64,000 nucleotides of DNA from Odontesthes bonariensis (lineage: Eukaryota; Chordata; Actinopteri; Atheriniformes; Atherinopsidae). The first letter of the stretch is position 1, and each line of letters starts with the position of its first letter. A program made the translations under genes and the position numbers. Below, in pieces: positions 13,801-25,025 of the stretch. Under the pieces are notes generated by a model. That model had not been told where the DNA came from, did no database searches, and saw nothing but the letters and a program-made list of their open reading frames with translations. The stretch covers positions 4,648,501-4,712,500 of the forward strand of contig NC_134520.1 of NCBI RefSeq assembly GCF_027942865.1, written 5' to 3'.

Positions 13801-16800
13801 TGCTGGTGCAAAAGTGAGTACACCCCTATGTTAAACTCCCTGAGAATGGGCCGTGTTGGCCCGAAATGTCATGAAATGAAAAGGCATTAAAAGGGAGGTC
13901 ATCGTTGTGCGTTTCATCCTTGCCTTACATTGAAATTTTACATTTTGAGTCTGCACCAGGCTAAAAGAGACGTGTGTGAGATTTGACTGAAATCCTATGG
14001 AGAGTATCATGATCTGCTTCAGTAGTCACAGTACATGTTGACAAGCATGTTTCTTTTGGTGAAATTCAGCTTCCTACTGTTGATGGCATCCATACAGCCC
14101 CAAACCATGTCACTCCCACTACTATGCTTGACTTTAAGCATGGGGCACTTTTCTTTGTACAAATCACTTTTTACCACCACACATGCTTGACACCATCGAA
14201 AGCAAATTTGTTCATCTTGGTGTCATCAGATCACAGGACACGGTTCCAGCAATCCATATCCTTAGTTTGTTTGTCTCTGATGAGACAATGATAAACAAAT
14301 TTGCTTTCGATGGTGTCAAGCATGTGTGGTGGTAAAAAGTGATTTGTACAAAGAAAAGTGCCCCATGCTTAAAGTCAAGCATAGTAGTGGGAGTGACATG
14401 GTTTGGGGCTGTATGGATGCCATCAACAGTAGGAAGCTGAATTTCACCAAAAGAAACATGCTTGTCAACATGTACTGTGACTACTGAAGCAGATCATGAT
14501 ACTCTCCATAGGATTTCAGTCAAATCTCACACACGTCTCTTTTAGCCTGGTGCAGACTCAAAATGTAAAATTTCAATGTAAGCCAAGGATGAAACGCACA
14601 ACGATGACCTCCCTTTTAATGCCTTTTCATTTCATGACATTTCGGGCCAACACGGCCCATTCTCAGGGAGTTTAACATAGGGGTGTACTCACTTTTGCAC
14701 CAGCATAATTTCACAAAAATGGACAAATAGGTCATTTAAGTTATATTATTGATCTTTCTTTTCTGTTGTAAGCTCAACAGATGTTGTATTAAACTTACTC
14801 TATGCACGTTTTGGGAATAACTTGTGTGTGTATTAAAATATTGTTCAAAATGTTACTTTTCAACAGGGGTGTACTCATTTTCACTGTGCACTGTAAATGA
14901 TGAATGCCACCCATGCGTATTTAAGTGCACGTGCACAAGGATAGTACATTTGCATACTCTACGCCCTAAATAATACCATATAAGGCTACGCTTTCCTCTC
15001 TCCTGTGCCAGCAAGTGTTGAGTCGTGAGAATGGCACCAAGCCTTAAAAAAACAAAAAACTTTACGGACTCTGAGATTGAAGTTCTGCTTTCAAAGATCC
15101 AAAAATCTGTCATTTCTAGCAGTGTCAGCAGTGGAATTACAGAACTTGCTAAAGGGGAGAAATGGGAAGCAATTACGAGTGCTGTTAATACCGTGTCACC
15201 TGTAGTTCGTAATGTCACCGAAATAAAGAAGCAATGGTTTGATATGAAAATGGCTTTAAAAAAAAAATGTCTCGCCATGGCCAGGCGCTCGATGACTGCA
15301 ACTGAAGCTGTGCACTCAGTTGTTGCCTCATCACGATGGCTCTTTGATGGGGCGGTTTATGAGGGGGGTCTTCTGGCATGTTGTCTGCCTGGGCTGGTTC
15401 AGGTAGTGGGAGACCCTTGTTTGTGGCAATATTGTGCAAAACGCAACATGCCAGAATAATCTGTGCGATAAAGCAGTTTTAATTTGGTTTGGACGTTAAT
15501 GGCGTGGTACTGTTTGTGGTTGAGAAAAGGGAATGCGTAAGGTAGTGCTGGGCGGTATGACCAAAAATACATATCATGGTATTTTTTCACGGTTTCACGG
15601 TATATCACGGTATTTTTTTTTCATGCATAATCAGGTGTTCACAGCATTTTCTACAGATTGAGAACAGAATTAAAAATGAAAATAAAAATTCTTCTAAATA
15701 ATTCCTTCGTTAATAATTGGTCACACAGAACTTTATTGTATTAATACTCACATCTTCATTGTAAACAAATTAATAACATAGTAATTACACTGGTCGGACT
15801 GTTCAGCTATGTTTCAGACTGATACCTCCGGTTCAGGCTGGTCCTCATCCTCAACACGTCTCTTTTTCAATCGCGGAAAATATTTTTCAATACTCATCTG
15901 GATTGAAGCAGCAAACATTCAGTGTAAGAGTTTAAAAAACCTACTTTATTTGATTCACAGCTGCTAGTGTTTAGACCTTGACAAACTACTTTTTTTTTTT
16001 TTTTTTACGGCAAACTTGCGAGTAGTTAACTTTATAAAGAAGGCGTAATCGCTTGTTTGCTAAGGGTCGGGACGGGACAACATTGTATTAAAAATATTTT
16101 TATAGGACTTTTTAATGTGTGATTTTATAAAGTTGCACGTGATACCAACCTTTTGTGAATTTCGCCAGCCGTCTTCTTTCGGTTGAGCTAATCTAACGAC
16201 GCTGAAGCTAGCAAGCTTCCAGGGAAGATCTCGCTGATGGAGACACACGCGGTGTGCATGGAGGGGAGGGGCTGTGTGTGTGTGTGTGAGTAGGCTATGC
16301 GAGAGAGACGCATGACTGACAGAGACGGAGGGAGAGCAGGGAAAGGAAATGCAGCTTAACGAATACGAGTATTTTTTAAATAGCGTTAAAAATAGACAGT
16401 AAACATGCGTTTTTAGAAGCGCAACACTGAAAAGGGTCCCGTCTCAAACAATGTCGCGCGACGCAGCGTTCCCCCCGTTGTGTAATCAAATACACCGGTA
16501 TGGCGGTATATTAAAAATTCATATCATAACGAAATTATAAACGGTATTCGGTGTGAACCGGTATACCGCCCAGCACTAGCGTAAGGTGAAGCTTTGATAC
16601 GTATATGTGTGCAGTCTAGTGCTCCAATTATGTTTGGCAGTCCAGCCATGGCATGAAAGTCCCTCTTAGTTTGTACTTGTTGCACAGCGATGTATGGGAA
16701 TTTGATGTACCATGGGTGATAAACTGATGAGAGCTTTGATGACCAAGGGGAGCACATGACTCACAGAGGACTGGGACACACCCGATCTGTCTCCAATCTC

Positions 16801-19800
16801 CCTCTGAAAGGTTTCCGTCCTCACCACCCGTCCTCCAAGGGCGGTGAGGACCTGGACGTGTGGTGGAGTTGGGTTTGATCGGCTTGTTTCTCTCAGGAGT
16901 TGTGGCTCTAGCAAGCTGCATATTACAATCCATTCATCAAGCAAACTTGCTCTGGATCACTCGTGAATTCTGTTCGTACCTGGAAGAAAACTCAAAATAC
17001 GAAAAAATTGGTGAATGTTCTCTTAAATCACTCGTATGCACGACTTAAGAGCAAATCTGTTCGTACGAGTGGTTCTGGCATGAGGCCCATTGCTTTTAAC
17101 ATGTTACACAGAAGGCTGTCGTCGAACTTTGAGCTGAGAATTTGTCATAATGTCACCCACATGCCTGACAGGATCCTGCAGCAGGAGAAGAGAAATGTTC
17201 TGCTCAGACAGCTGGAGGAGGCAACACGGATCACCACCTACCTTCATACCCAGCTGAAAAGGTGCAGCACACGCTCGTTCTTAAAGATTTCATTCCCTCC
17301 TCGTTCCACATTGGTGCCTTTTCTTATTTGCTCTCCACTCCTCTGTCTCCAGCCTGTCGGCCAGTTCTCTGACGGTGTCGTCCAGCAGCAGCCGCGGCTC
17401 TCTAGCCTCCAGTCGGGGCTCCCTGGCATCCAGCCGAGGCTCCCTGAGCTCCATCAGTTTCAGTGACATCTACGGCCTCCCGCAGTATGAGCGCCACGAG
17501 GGGGCAGGAGAGCCGCTTGACTCCCACATGCGTTACCTTCTTCCCCCAGAGGGCGTGTCCAGAGACTGCTCCGCGTTCACTCCTGACCCCCTGACCCAGA
17601 GCAAAAGCAAACGTTCCCACGACACCCCTCAGTCGCTTGCCTCCCTCTCCTCCCGCTCCTCGCTCTCCTCCCTGTCACCGCCCAGCTCCCCAATGGACAC
17701 ACCGTACCACTCTGCCCCCCAGGAATGCCCCCTCACCCAGATGACGGAGGAGTACATGGAGCAGGCGGGCCGTGGCCTGCTGGAGGGGCTGCGGGCCCAG
17801 TCTCAAACCCTGCCGCACACGGCCTTGTTGAGCAGCGAGGACGCGGCGAGCCCCGCCGCCGTGCACCAGCTGGACAACAAGGTTCATAGAGACGGCGGAG
17901 CTCAGACGGCTTTCACCTCCACTGGCAAGTGAAGATCTGATTTTTCTACCAAATAATAAAATTGAAAAAGAAACAGCCAATGATGATTGAGAACTGGCTG
18001 TTTTTCTCTGCAGGAGTGACTCTGAGGGGAAACAGCGCCAACAGGAGTGGCAGGAGAGCCAGGAGAGTCTCTGCAGGCGTCTCTGAAGATGCTCTGGCCA
18101 CCGACAGCGGCGTGTTTGAGGCGTGGGGCAGGAGGTGAGAGGAAGTCCACCCTGGCCATGCTAAAACTAGACAAACACCACAATGTTGTGTACCCTCAGA
18201 TGATCAATCTACTCATTTATTTGCTCCACCAGGACAGAGGAGTTTGATGAGCTGTCATACATGAAAGAGCTGTCGTCTGTGAGCGAGCCCACGCAGATCC
18301 AGCTGGGGCTGTTGTGAGTAAACTGTTAATCAAGTGTGTGTGCAGGTGGCTTCTGTATTTTCTGTCGTTGTTAAGTGGAACTGTTTTTCTGTACAGATGG
18401 GAGTCCACTTCTCAGTCTCTTCGACTGCACCTGCTTCAGCTCAAGAATTTGAATTGCACCGTTGTGAGAGATGGCTACAAAGTGTGAGTACCTTCAGCTC
18501 TGATGATAAAGGCTGTCGTTTTGGAAAGGTATTCAGCGAAGAGTGCAAAAACGAAAAGAGGAAAAACAACTCATGTCGTTTGAGTAATGAAGCGGTTTTC
18601 ACTTTGTGTTCTGCAAGCAGGAAGAGCTTCTCTGTCTGGGTCAAAATGTTAGAAAATAACTTCAGCACCAGCTGAATTTAACAGTCTGAGATTAATTCAA
18701 ACTGCATTCTTAATTATGAAGCAACTGTTCTGACTTCATTATAATGCCTGTGCACATTTCCCACCTTCAAAGCTTGTAAAGTAAGATGTATGTCAGATCG
18801 AATCATTTGTATTTGGCTAAACGAGGGAGGGTGTGGCCTAAAGTGAGAAACATTGAGGTGAGGATAGTTATTACGCAGGTTTATTACCTCGTGAAAAGTG
18901 GGCTGTAAAACAACATAAACTGGCACCGAAAAGTCAAAACGATCAACAACACAACAGCAGATCAGAGGGTTACAAAAAGCGCTCGAGGAAGAGAAAAGTA
19001 AAAGTCACCTGCATGTGTACTTAAGAGAATATTTTTTTGCAAAAAGGAAATGACTTTAGTGCCATTGTGTTGCAGAGCAGCAGTCGACACGTATGATACT
19101 TATCTGGATGGTCGAGTCTTCCAGCATGTTTGCACTCAACCAGATTCACACGGGCCTGGTCGCTCTGCACGTTGTCCACACTTCCATCTTTTGGTTAAAA
19201 AAAAAAACGGTGAAGCATCGGTTGGACTGAACATCAGCCCATTAAGATTACGTGTGAACCCAGTCACTTTAAGCGTGTCGCTCTGCTCTGATAAAATTCT
19301 GATTTCATAACCACAGACATCATCACGCAAAATCCCGATTTCAGTCACTTAGAAATGTCTGTGCCGTGAATTCGGCTGTACTCGCTCGTGTGACAGTTAA
19401 AAGTGAGACGGGTAGACTGAATCTAGACTCTCGGGTCAAGTATTGCATCATCAAGAACTCTGTGAATTTTAGCCGTGTTCCTTTGTTGATGTTCAGGTAC
19501 GTGAAGGTGCACCTGATTCCACTGGACGCCAGCAGGGCCTGTGCGTTTTACTGTTGTACAGCGTTGGAGCCCCAAAGCCAGATGAGTTTCAATGAAGGCT
19601 TCCGCATTCCTGTCCCCGCAAACGCCCTGGCGGTGTGTGCTCTGCAGCTGTCTGTCTGCTCGCTGGGACCCCAGGCTCAGGAGGAGCTACTGGTGGGTCT
19701 GAAAGGCTCTGCAGCAACAATCCCACAACTGGTGGAGAATGAAGGGGCAGCTCTAATCTTCTAAATCCGGTTGTTCCTGCAGGGTACAGCCCAGGTCAGC

Positions 19801-22800
19801 CTGGCAGACTGCGAGGGGAGTGCAGAGATGGTTTACCACTGGCTGCGAGTCCAAATGTTAAACGGACCTGAGACACAGAGGCCTGAACAGAAGAGCCTCA
19901 GCCACCGCAGACACCACGACAGCCAGGAGGAAGAGCAAAGACCCAGAGCCATGGTAGCCACTTAGAAACTGTCAGAAAGGATGTATGAGGGGGGGGGGGT
20001 CTTAACACTGTAAAGATGGTGTTTACTCTCTGACGTTCCAGGACACTGTGTGCAGTCTGCTCTCCCGTAATACCTCCACCCACCTGGAGGAGCGGGACGC
20101 AGAGTTGGAGCTGCAGAGGTTGGCGAAGAGGGACGAGCGTGGGGAAGCGACATCCGAGAGGTGACTGTACTTACCATTCGAAGCAGCCTCTGTGGTGTCA
20201 TATACAAGTTGTGTTTTGGTTTTTTTGTTATTACAAAGATGTGTTTTGCAGGAGTTGGCAGGCGGAGTCGGTGGACAGCGGCTGCAGCAACAGCACGCCG
20301 TTTACGGCTCCCTGCTCAGAGGGGCTGTGCGCAGAGGGCATCTGCATCACCACCGGGGGGCGCTGTGATCAGACAACCAGCAAACAGTCTACCTTGAAGG
20401 TGAAGTTTGGAGCAGTGGTAGTGTGTAGGATTTTACCCCCTGAGAAATTTTAAAAAGATCTGACATTTAAGTGTCTGCTCGCACATTTTCTCAGGTGGAG
20501 AAGGCCACCATGACGGAGGGCGTGTTCCCAGAGCCGATGCGAGTCCGGCCTAAAGAGAGGGGAGGTCGCTGGGGCCACGCTTCGCCGTTCATGCGTGGTA
20601 GCACCATTGTTCGCTCTCAGACCTTCTCCCCCGGCGCCCGGAGTCAGTATGTCTGCAGGGTGAGTTTTTCATTCGAGGTAGAATCAATGATTTAAGGATA
20701 TTAATCAGTGATGGTTTTTATTTACAGCTCGGTGATTTAGGCAGCCATGTGTGGTGCCCTCTCTCCATAACGCGGCTGTTTTTTACCTTTTGTTTCAGTT
20801 ATACCGCAGTGACAGTGACAGCTCAACTTTACCAAAGAAATCCCCTTTTGTCAGAAACACATTGGAAAGAAGAACATTGCGATATAAGCAGGTGCGGTTT
20901 CATTATTTGTTCCGTAGCCTGAGGATGTACGAGTGTCTTAATCCATTGTTTACCTGAGGCGTATTTGTGTGTGCCAGCAGCAGTCATACCGCTCCTCCCT
21001 AGTCGAGCAGCCAACACGCACCTCCCTGGACCTGGAGCTGGATCTTCAGGCCTGCAGGACTCGTCAGAGGCAGCTGATGGAGGAGCTGAGCTCCCTGAGG
21101 GAACTGAAGCTGAGACTGGAGGAGCCCCAATCCAAGGAGGCCAACGAGCTTCCCCACTGGGCCCTGAGGGACGAGCGCTTCCGCTGCTTACTCAGAGAGG
21201 CCCAGAGGCAGGTGAGAATGGAAGCGGGGTTCGCCACGGTTACTTTGCAACATGTGCAGTTTAGCCCGGTCCCGCCGTGGCAGTCGTTGACTGTTTTTGC
21301 TGCTTACAGGCCAGCCAAAGCAAGCAAGAGCAGCGTCAAGAGGAGGCAGCAGAGAGGAGGCTGAGGAAGGCTTCCAAAGAGGTTCTGCAGATGAGAGGGC
21401 AGAGCCAGAAGGAGCCCCTGCCCGTGCAGACATTCAGGTTGGGACGCTGACTCCTGCTCGGCTTTCATTCTGTAACTCTACAGAAACACACTCTACAGAG
21501 TGTGTTTCCTGCTTTAGCTGCTGCACTTGTTTGTGAACTCACTGTTGCAGACGAGTGAAATGTTAACGGCCTTTTTTCACAGATGCTCGTGCTCTACAAC
21601 AAAGTAGGGACTCGCCTGAAATGTTGGTACATGGTGCAGCGACAGGTTAATGGATCCGTCCAGAATGTTTAAATAAGTTTTAAATAATAGGTTTACTCGA
21701 TAAATAACCAAATACTCCTGCATAGCTCCGACTCTGTAAGAGCTGCTGTTTCACCAGTTTTTTCCTGTTAAAGGAGTATCTGTTGTCGTGAACACGTTCG
21801 TCTTTTATTTGACCAGTATGGTTTGTGATGGTCAGCATTTACCCAACTTAATTGGATTCATTTCTTCACCCACTATTCTGATTTAGGTGGTACACATGAC
21901 AGGAGTCAACAATGAACATGTAAGAGATTTTAACTGGTTATTATCGCGTTAACTCGCTAATTATTTAACGCCGATAAATATTTTATCGCGCATTAACGCA
22001 GGTTTTATTTTATTTTTGTTTTTTTGTTTATGGGCTTTTGTGCCTTTTAATGGATAGGAAAGTTCAGAGACAGGAAGCAGGGGGCAGAGAGAGGGGGAAT
22101 GACACGCAGCACAGGGCTATCCGATGCGGGACTCGCACCGGGGCCAGCTGCAGCGAGGACTATAATCTCTGTACATGGGGCGCCTGCTCAACCCACTACG
22201 CCACGGACCACCCCTGTTTTATTATTTATTTTATTATTGTAAAAGTCTGTCGCTCACAGGCTTTTATTTTGTAAAAGTCTGTTGCTGTCTGCTGTGGAAC
22301 AGGAAAAGAAAGTAATCGGCGGATCCACCAAACATGGAGAAGGGTACGGAACTTTTACTCTGCCATTTTCATTTTAAAGTTCTTCCAGACGGCGGAGTCG
22401 ACAGAACCAAAGTCATCTGTAAACTCTGCCAAGTTGAATTGTCTTCTCAGCGTAGTAGTTCCAGTCTAAAATATCACTTAAAGGCAAAACACACAACTGA
22501 TAGCAGCAAGTCATTCAAGGAAACAGACAGTGGAGCGAGGCTTCTACATAAAAACTACAGAAAGATGCTGATGTTAAAAGTGTGTTTGCACAACAAATGT
22601 TATGGCACTTTCATTTATATGGCAATAAAACTAAATGCTAAAAGCTATACACTACTTTTTAATTCATTTTTGGATTTTGTGTACAAATGTGATTAATCGT
22701 ATTTAATCAGGGAAATCATGTGGTTAATTAGATTAAAAATTTTAATCGTTGCCCAGCCCTAATTTGAACAGAAACTGGCTTTTTTACTGGATAAAACATT

Positions 22801-22905
22801 AAAAGTAAGTTATGATAACTTTTCTTCTTTGTCTGCAGAGAGAAGATGGCTTTTTTCACAAGACCAAGGTTCAACATACCTCCTTTACCGGCTGACGATG
22901 TATGA
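4327..22905 (+). CDS. wwc3: WWC3 (KIBRA/WWC family scaffold), 5'-partial, 22 coding exons
   Basis: Cytoplasmic scaffold of the WWC family, which promotes LATS1/2 activation in the Hippo pathway and binds atypical PKC. Exons: 4327-4436, 4663-4863, 5351-5427, 6394-6473, 8743-8872, 10046-10195, 10372-10445, 12870-13118, 17172-17261, 17353-17924, 18014-18134, 18233-18313, 18397-18483, 19497-19692, 19783-19953, 20042-20160, 20252-20399, 20495-20659, 20799-20891, 20978-21211, 21310-21437, 22839-22905. Phases are consistent throughout and give 1113 residues. Visible in order: second WW domain ([20 protein letters not shown]), long coiled coils, a serine-rich repeat ([12 protein letters not shown] then DIYGLPQYE), a C2 domain from about residue 620 of this segment (exons 18233-19953), a Ser-rich stretch ([10 protein letters not shown]), a last coiled coil and the terminal PDZ ligand [13 protein letters not shown] and the C-terminal [19 protein letters not shown] stretches fit WWC3 better than WWC1 or WWC2, as I recall those sequences. 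The first WW exon was not found and probably lies upstream of the window. Confidence 0.92.
7129..7168 (+). repeat. GA-rich microsatellite (GAG/GGA repeat)
   Basis: About 40 bases of near-perfect GAGGA triplets inside the wwc3 intron 6474-8742. It creates spurious acidic, arginine or proline runs in three open frames of both strands, none of which is a gene. Confidence 0.9.
9150..9620. mobile_element. Degenerate Tc1/mariner-type remnant
   Basis: Contains phrases I recognise from dispersed teleost Tc1/mariner copies: a repeated ATTATGGAATCAC-like terminal motif at about 9165-9215, then the text around 'gcacctcctctggcttctg'. No transposase frame survives. It lies in the wwc3 intron 8873-10045. 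Confidence 0.5.
10795..10826 (+). repeat. (CA)n microsatellite followed by a short TA stretch
   Basis: About 24 bases of CA dinucleotides followed by ATATATGTATAT in the wwc3 intron 10446-12869. Confidence 0.95.
11400..12270 (-). mobile_element. Tc1-like transposase remnant
   Basis: The minus strand at 11498-11686 encodes a decayed Tc1 transposase segment with the pattern DHTSKS...[20 protein letters not shown]. In intact Tc1 proteins this is the HTSK ... W(P/A)xxSPDLNPIEHLW block carrying the last catalytic acidic residue. Frameshifts and a poly-T tract show that it is dead. It sits in the wwc3 intron 10446-12869. Confidence 0.75.
13613..14893. mobile_element. Tc1-type foldback: two 600-bp inverted arms around an 81-bp spacer
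   Basis: Starts at TA/CAGTGCAAAGTGAAAATGAG and ends at CTCATTTTCACTGTGCACTG/TA, with TA on both sides (13611-13612 and 14894-14895). Arms 13613-14212 and 14294-14893 are reverse complements with few differences (one near each tip, one near 13920/14580). Each arm carries a piece of Tc1 transposase coding DNA around 'atggtttggggctgtatgg', so a half element appears to have been duplicated head to head. Neither arm codes a whole transposase. Confidence 0.9.
15031..15459 (+). CDS. Myb/SANT-like DNA-binding protein of a Harbinger element
   Basis: 142 residues from ATG at 15031; the ORF can also be read from a GTG two codons earlier, but the ATG is preferred. The N-terminal 90 residues have the Myb/SANT-like layout of Harbinger partner proteins: [13 protein letters not shown], then [19 protein letters not shown], then [16 protein letters not shown], giving three helices with tryptophans in the second and third. 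In intact elements this protein helps the nuclease bind DNA and enter the nucleus. The frame past about residue 95 lacks family features and may run through decayed sequence. The nuclease gene lies on the other strand just downstream. Confidence 0.7.
   Translation: MAPSLKKTKNFTDSEIEVLLSKIQKSVISSSVSSGITELAKGEKWEAITSAVNTVSPVVRNVTEIKKQWFDMKMALKKKCLAMARRSMTATEAVHSVVASSRWLFDGAVYEGGLLACCLPGLVQVVGDPCLWQYCAKRNMPE
15399..16950 (-). pseudogene. HARBI1-like Harbinger nuclease, split by a hAT insertion
   Basis: Reading the minus strand from about 16944: a helix-turn-helix-like segment ([20 protein letters not shown], then [14 protein letters not shown]), a frameshift near 16670, then the family motif [18 protein letters not shown], which carries the first catalytic Asp. 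The frame is cut at 16579 by the hAT element and continues on its far side at 15534 ([17 protein letters not shown]), where the family normally has YHSINVQ. The later catalytic residues are missing, so it is not functional. Confidence 0.8.
15543..16578. mobile_element. Non-autonomous hAT element with perfect 8-bp target duplication
   Basis: Inverted termini TAGTGCTGGGCGGTAT (15543) and ATACCGCCCAGCACTA (ending 16578), also used as 'cacggtat' subrepeats just inside. Flanking direct repeat GCGTAAGG at 15535-15542 and 16579-16586 is the 8-bp duplication typical of hAT. The interior codes no transposase. It includes a short GT microsatellite near 16276. Confidence 0.92.
17925..18013 (+). other. 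Probable GC-AG intron of wwc3
   Basis: The exon ending at 17924 must supply one base to join the next exon at 18014 in the family frame ([18 protein letters not shown]). The only donor in that position is GCAAGT. The nearest GT, three bases on, would shift the frame and destroy the conserved RRARRVSA region. Confidence 0.8.
22015..22213 (-). mobile_element. tRNA-derived SINE, minus orientation
   Basis: On the minus strand the head (from 22213) reads GTCCGTGGCGTAGTGGGTTG, an A-box-like tRNA start. A B-box-like GGTGCGAGTCCC follows at about 22130-22142, and the tail ends CCTATCCATTAAAAGGCAC before an A-rich end. The same family is found at 61434-61637. A likely duplication, GTTTTATT, flanks it. 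Confidence 0.8.
22334..22696 (+). pseudogene. BED-type zinc-finger fragment of a hAT transposase
   Basis: ATG at 22334. Residues about 19-51 show the BED pattern [10 protein letters not shown] (CxxC) followed by [11 protein letters not shown] (HxxxxH), the DNA-binding N-terminus of many hAT transposases and ZBED proteins. After about residue 75 the frame runs into AT-rich sequence without catalytic-domain features, so only the N-terminal exon remains. Confidence 0.65.
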
Positions 22906-25025
22906 GGGCTCGCCTCTGTATTATTGTGACTAAACATGAAGTATTTGTCAAATTTTCTGAGCTCATGAAGTACAAAGTTCTTTCTACTAAGGCGACAGGA
23001 CATGTGACGTGCAGATGAAGATCCAAGTGTTTCACATTTTCAGAAGCATTTGTGTGGCAATTACACATCCGAACACACTAGATATGCAGTTACTGACGAC
23101 AGCCCGGCTGTACAATTCCTTTTTGGGGAAGATGACTTTCAAACAATCTCTCTTTACTTCTGAGTTACTTCTGTTTGTGCTTACAAAAAGCTGGAAGACG
23201 GGAACAAAAGTCGGTTTGGACAAATTCACTGTACTGTAACTTATTTTATAGTACTTTTCCTTGAAGGAAATAAAAAACGCTTCCTGCTTTTTAAATGTAT
23301 TTTGTAGCTTTGAACAAATAGCACTTCATTGTTTTTACATGCAGTAAATGGAACTATTGTCTGATATTTGTCTCTGTTACCTAATTCTTAAGAGTTATTT
23401 ACATAAAATGTCACTGTGTAATCCACTTTTATTACAGATGTCATTGTTATTTTGTGCTTATGTTATTAAAATTAATATTATTTCATGTACTTTTCAATAT
23501 ATGGATGAACATATGAAAACACTGTATTCAGATTTTTCTTAAATTATGTCTGTATGAACATCTGCAGTGTTACTTCTTGAGAAGATAAAGTATTAATCCG
23601 CATCTGGACGCTGCTTTCTTTCCCGCCGTTTCAGATGCAGGATTGATTCATGCAACCTGTTCTGGGACGAACAACGCATCCGATTCTGCGCATTCTCTTT
23701 AAATGTGTCAGTGTTGCATGTGATTTCTCTGTAACCACAAGCAGCCTGTGATGACCCCGTTTTGAGTAGAAATTTGCCGATTCTTGCCCTACCACACATC
23801 AGGCAGGCAGCTGCGTCAGCTACTTATCTCGATACGACATCCTGTTGAAACATTTCAGCGCGAGCTGCCAGAACCAGAGAGGCACGGCGTTTCTTGCGTG
23901 CGGCTCTGCTTGACAGCTCCGAAGCTGTGTGAGAAAAGGCGAGCAGCTCGGCTGGATTCCTGCTGACGTTTAAAAGAGACAAAAGGCTGCGGCATGTTTG
24001 TGCATCTTTTTAATGACGGTGAACGTGTTGACGTTCTCATGACTCACATATTTGAAACATCTTCTTACTGGCCTGGAGGCAAATGAATCCAGGTCTCTGC
24101 TTGTCTTGTTAACTATGAGGCGTAGGGCCAGCACTGCAGGTAAGCCAGGTTCATGGATCTGACCAAAACTAATCATCGCAAACGCAAAAAACGCACTTTT
24201 CAGTACTATTTAGCTTGAAAGATCCACCGACCATTTTCATTCAGAGCAGAAATAAAATTTCAGACTTTTCTCTCTGGAGAATAATTCAATGAATATTGGT
24301 TTAGAAGTTCTGCCGTCCTCGACGGTGCCAAGTCGATTAGTAAAGCATCTAGAGACCGAAAAATTAAAAAAAAAAGGTCTTGATATAACTTGATATGAGA
24401 AGTGGAAACATGCCTCCAGTGCTGTCTGTACACACCTGTATAAGATTCTTTATTGAGTTAATACTAACAGACACAAACCGCTACTTTGATTCTCCTTTAA
24501 ACAACATGCGTCAGTCTACAATGTTCATGGAAAAAAAACAGCATATTAAATCAGTACATCTCTGTTTCTGTTGTACGAGGGCAAAACTGCGTCCAGTTGG
24601 GGAACTGTTTGCATTAAATAAGCACAATATGATGGAGCATGTGAACTATCTGTCAGTGTTTACGGATTGTAAATGAAAGCCTCACTGTTCCACTGTGCAA
24701 ATAGCTTTCAGTTCTAATCATATAATGCGCACACTACTCCGAGTGAAACATGAAAAGACTTATCAATGAGAAACCGTGTTCAGACGGCATGTCTGATTTT
24801 TTTAATTGTCTTTTTCAGGGTGTAAGCGGTGACAAGCTGCAAGGACAAAAAGCTGGCCTCCTTTTTCTCATTTCTGTATGTTCACTTAAAAAGGAACTAG
24901 CACAACATATCCCATGGAAACGGCTCAGAAAGCACCCAACAGTCTACAGTCGCACATGAAAACATCCCTGTTCACCTCAGCAGTGGGTGACAGATTTCAG
25001 TCCCGTCTGTCCTCAGATTAGTTTT
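22906..25025. other. Convergent intergenic interval: wwc3 and traf3ip2 3' untranslated DNA
   Basis: No coding exon seen. Candidate polyadenylation signals are AATAAA at about 23270 (plus, for wwc3) and TTTATT at 24449-24454 (minus, for traf3ip2). The rest is AT-rich unique-looking sequence with scattered short frames. Confidence 0.55.

Larger units (their letters stand above)
13474..17088. mobile_element. PIF/Harbinger-type DNA transposon with two nested insertions
   Basis: Inverted termini GGGCCTCATGC (13474) and GCATGAGGCCC (ending 17088) are flanked by a 3-bp direct repeat ATT (13471-13473 and 17089-17091), as expected for Harbinger. Inside are the two genes of the family in opposite orientation: a Myb/SANT-like DNA-binding protein (plus, 15031-15459) and a HARBI1-like nuclease (minus, about 16950 down to 15399). 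A Tc1 foldback (13613-14893) and a hAT element (15543-16578) have inserted into it. The whole lies in the wwc3 intron 13119-17171. Confidence 0.85.
21930..22761. mobile_element. hAT-type remnant encoding a BED zinc finger, with a nested SINE
   Basis: The right end reads TTTTAATCGTTGCCCAGCCCTA, the inverted form of a common hAT terminus (TAGGGCTGGGCAACG). The left end begins with TTAA/CGCG-rich text from about 21940 and no matching left terminus was found, so that side is truncated or diverged. The interior holds a BED-finger frame and a SINE in opposite orientation. It lies in the last wwc3 intron (21438-22838). Confidence 0.7.

Noticed and set aside
17353-17932. Stop codon at 17930-17932 as the end of a short WWC isoform
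   Set aside because: It lies beyond the inferred GC donor; the following exons continue the family protein in frame, so the stop is intronic. A retained-intron isoform cannot be excluded.
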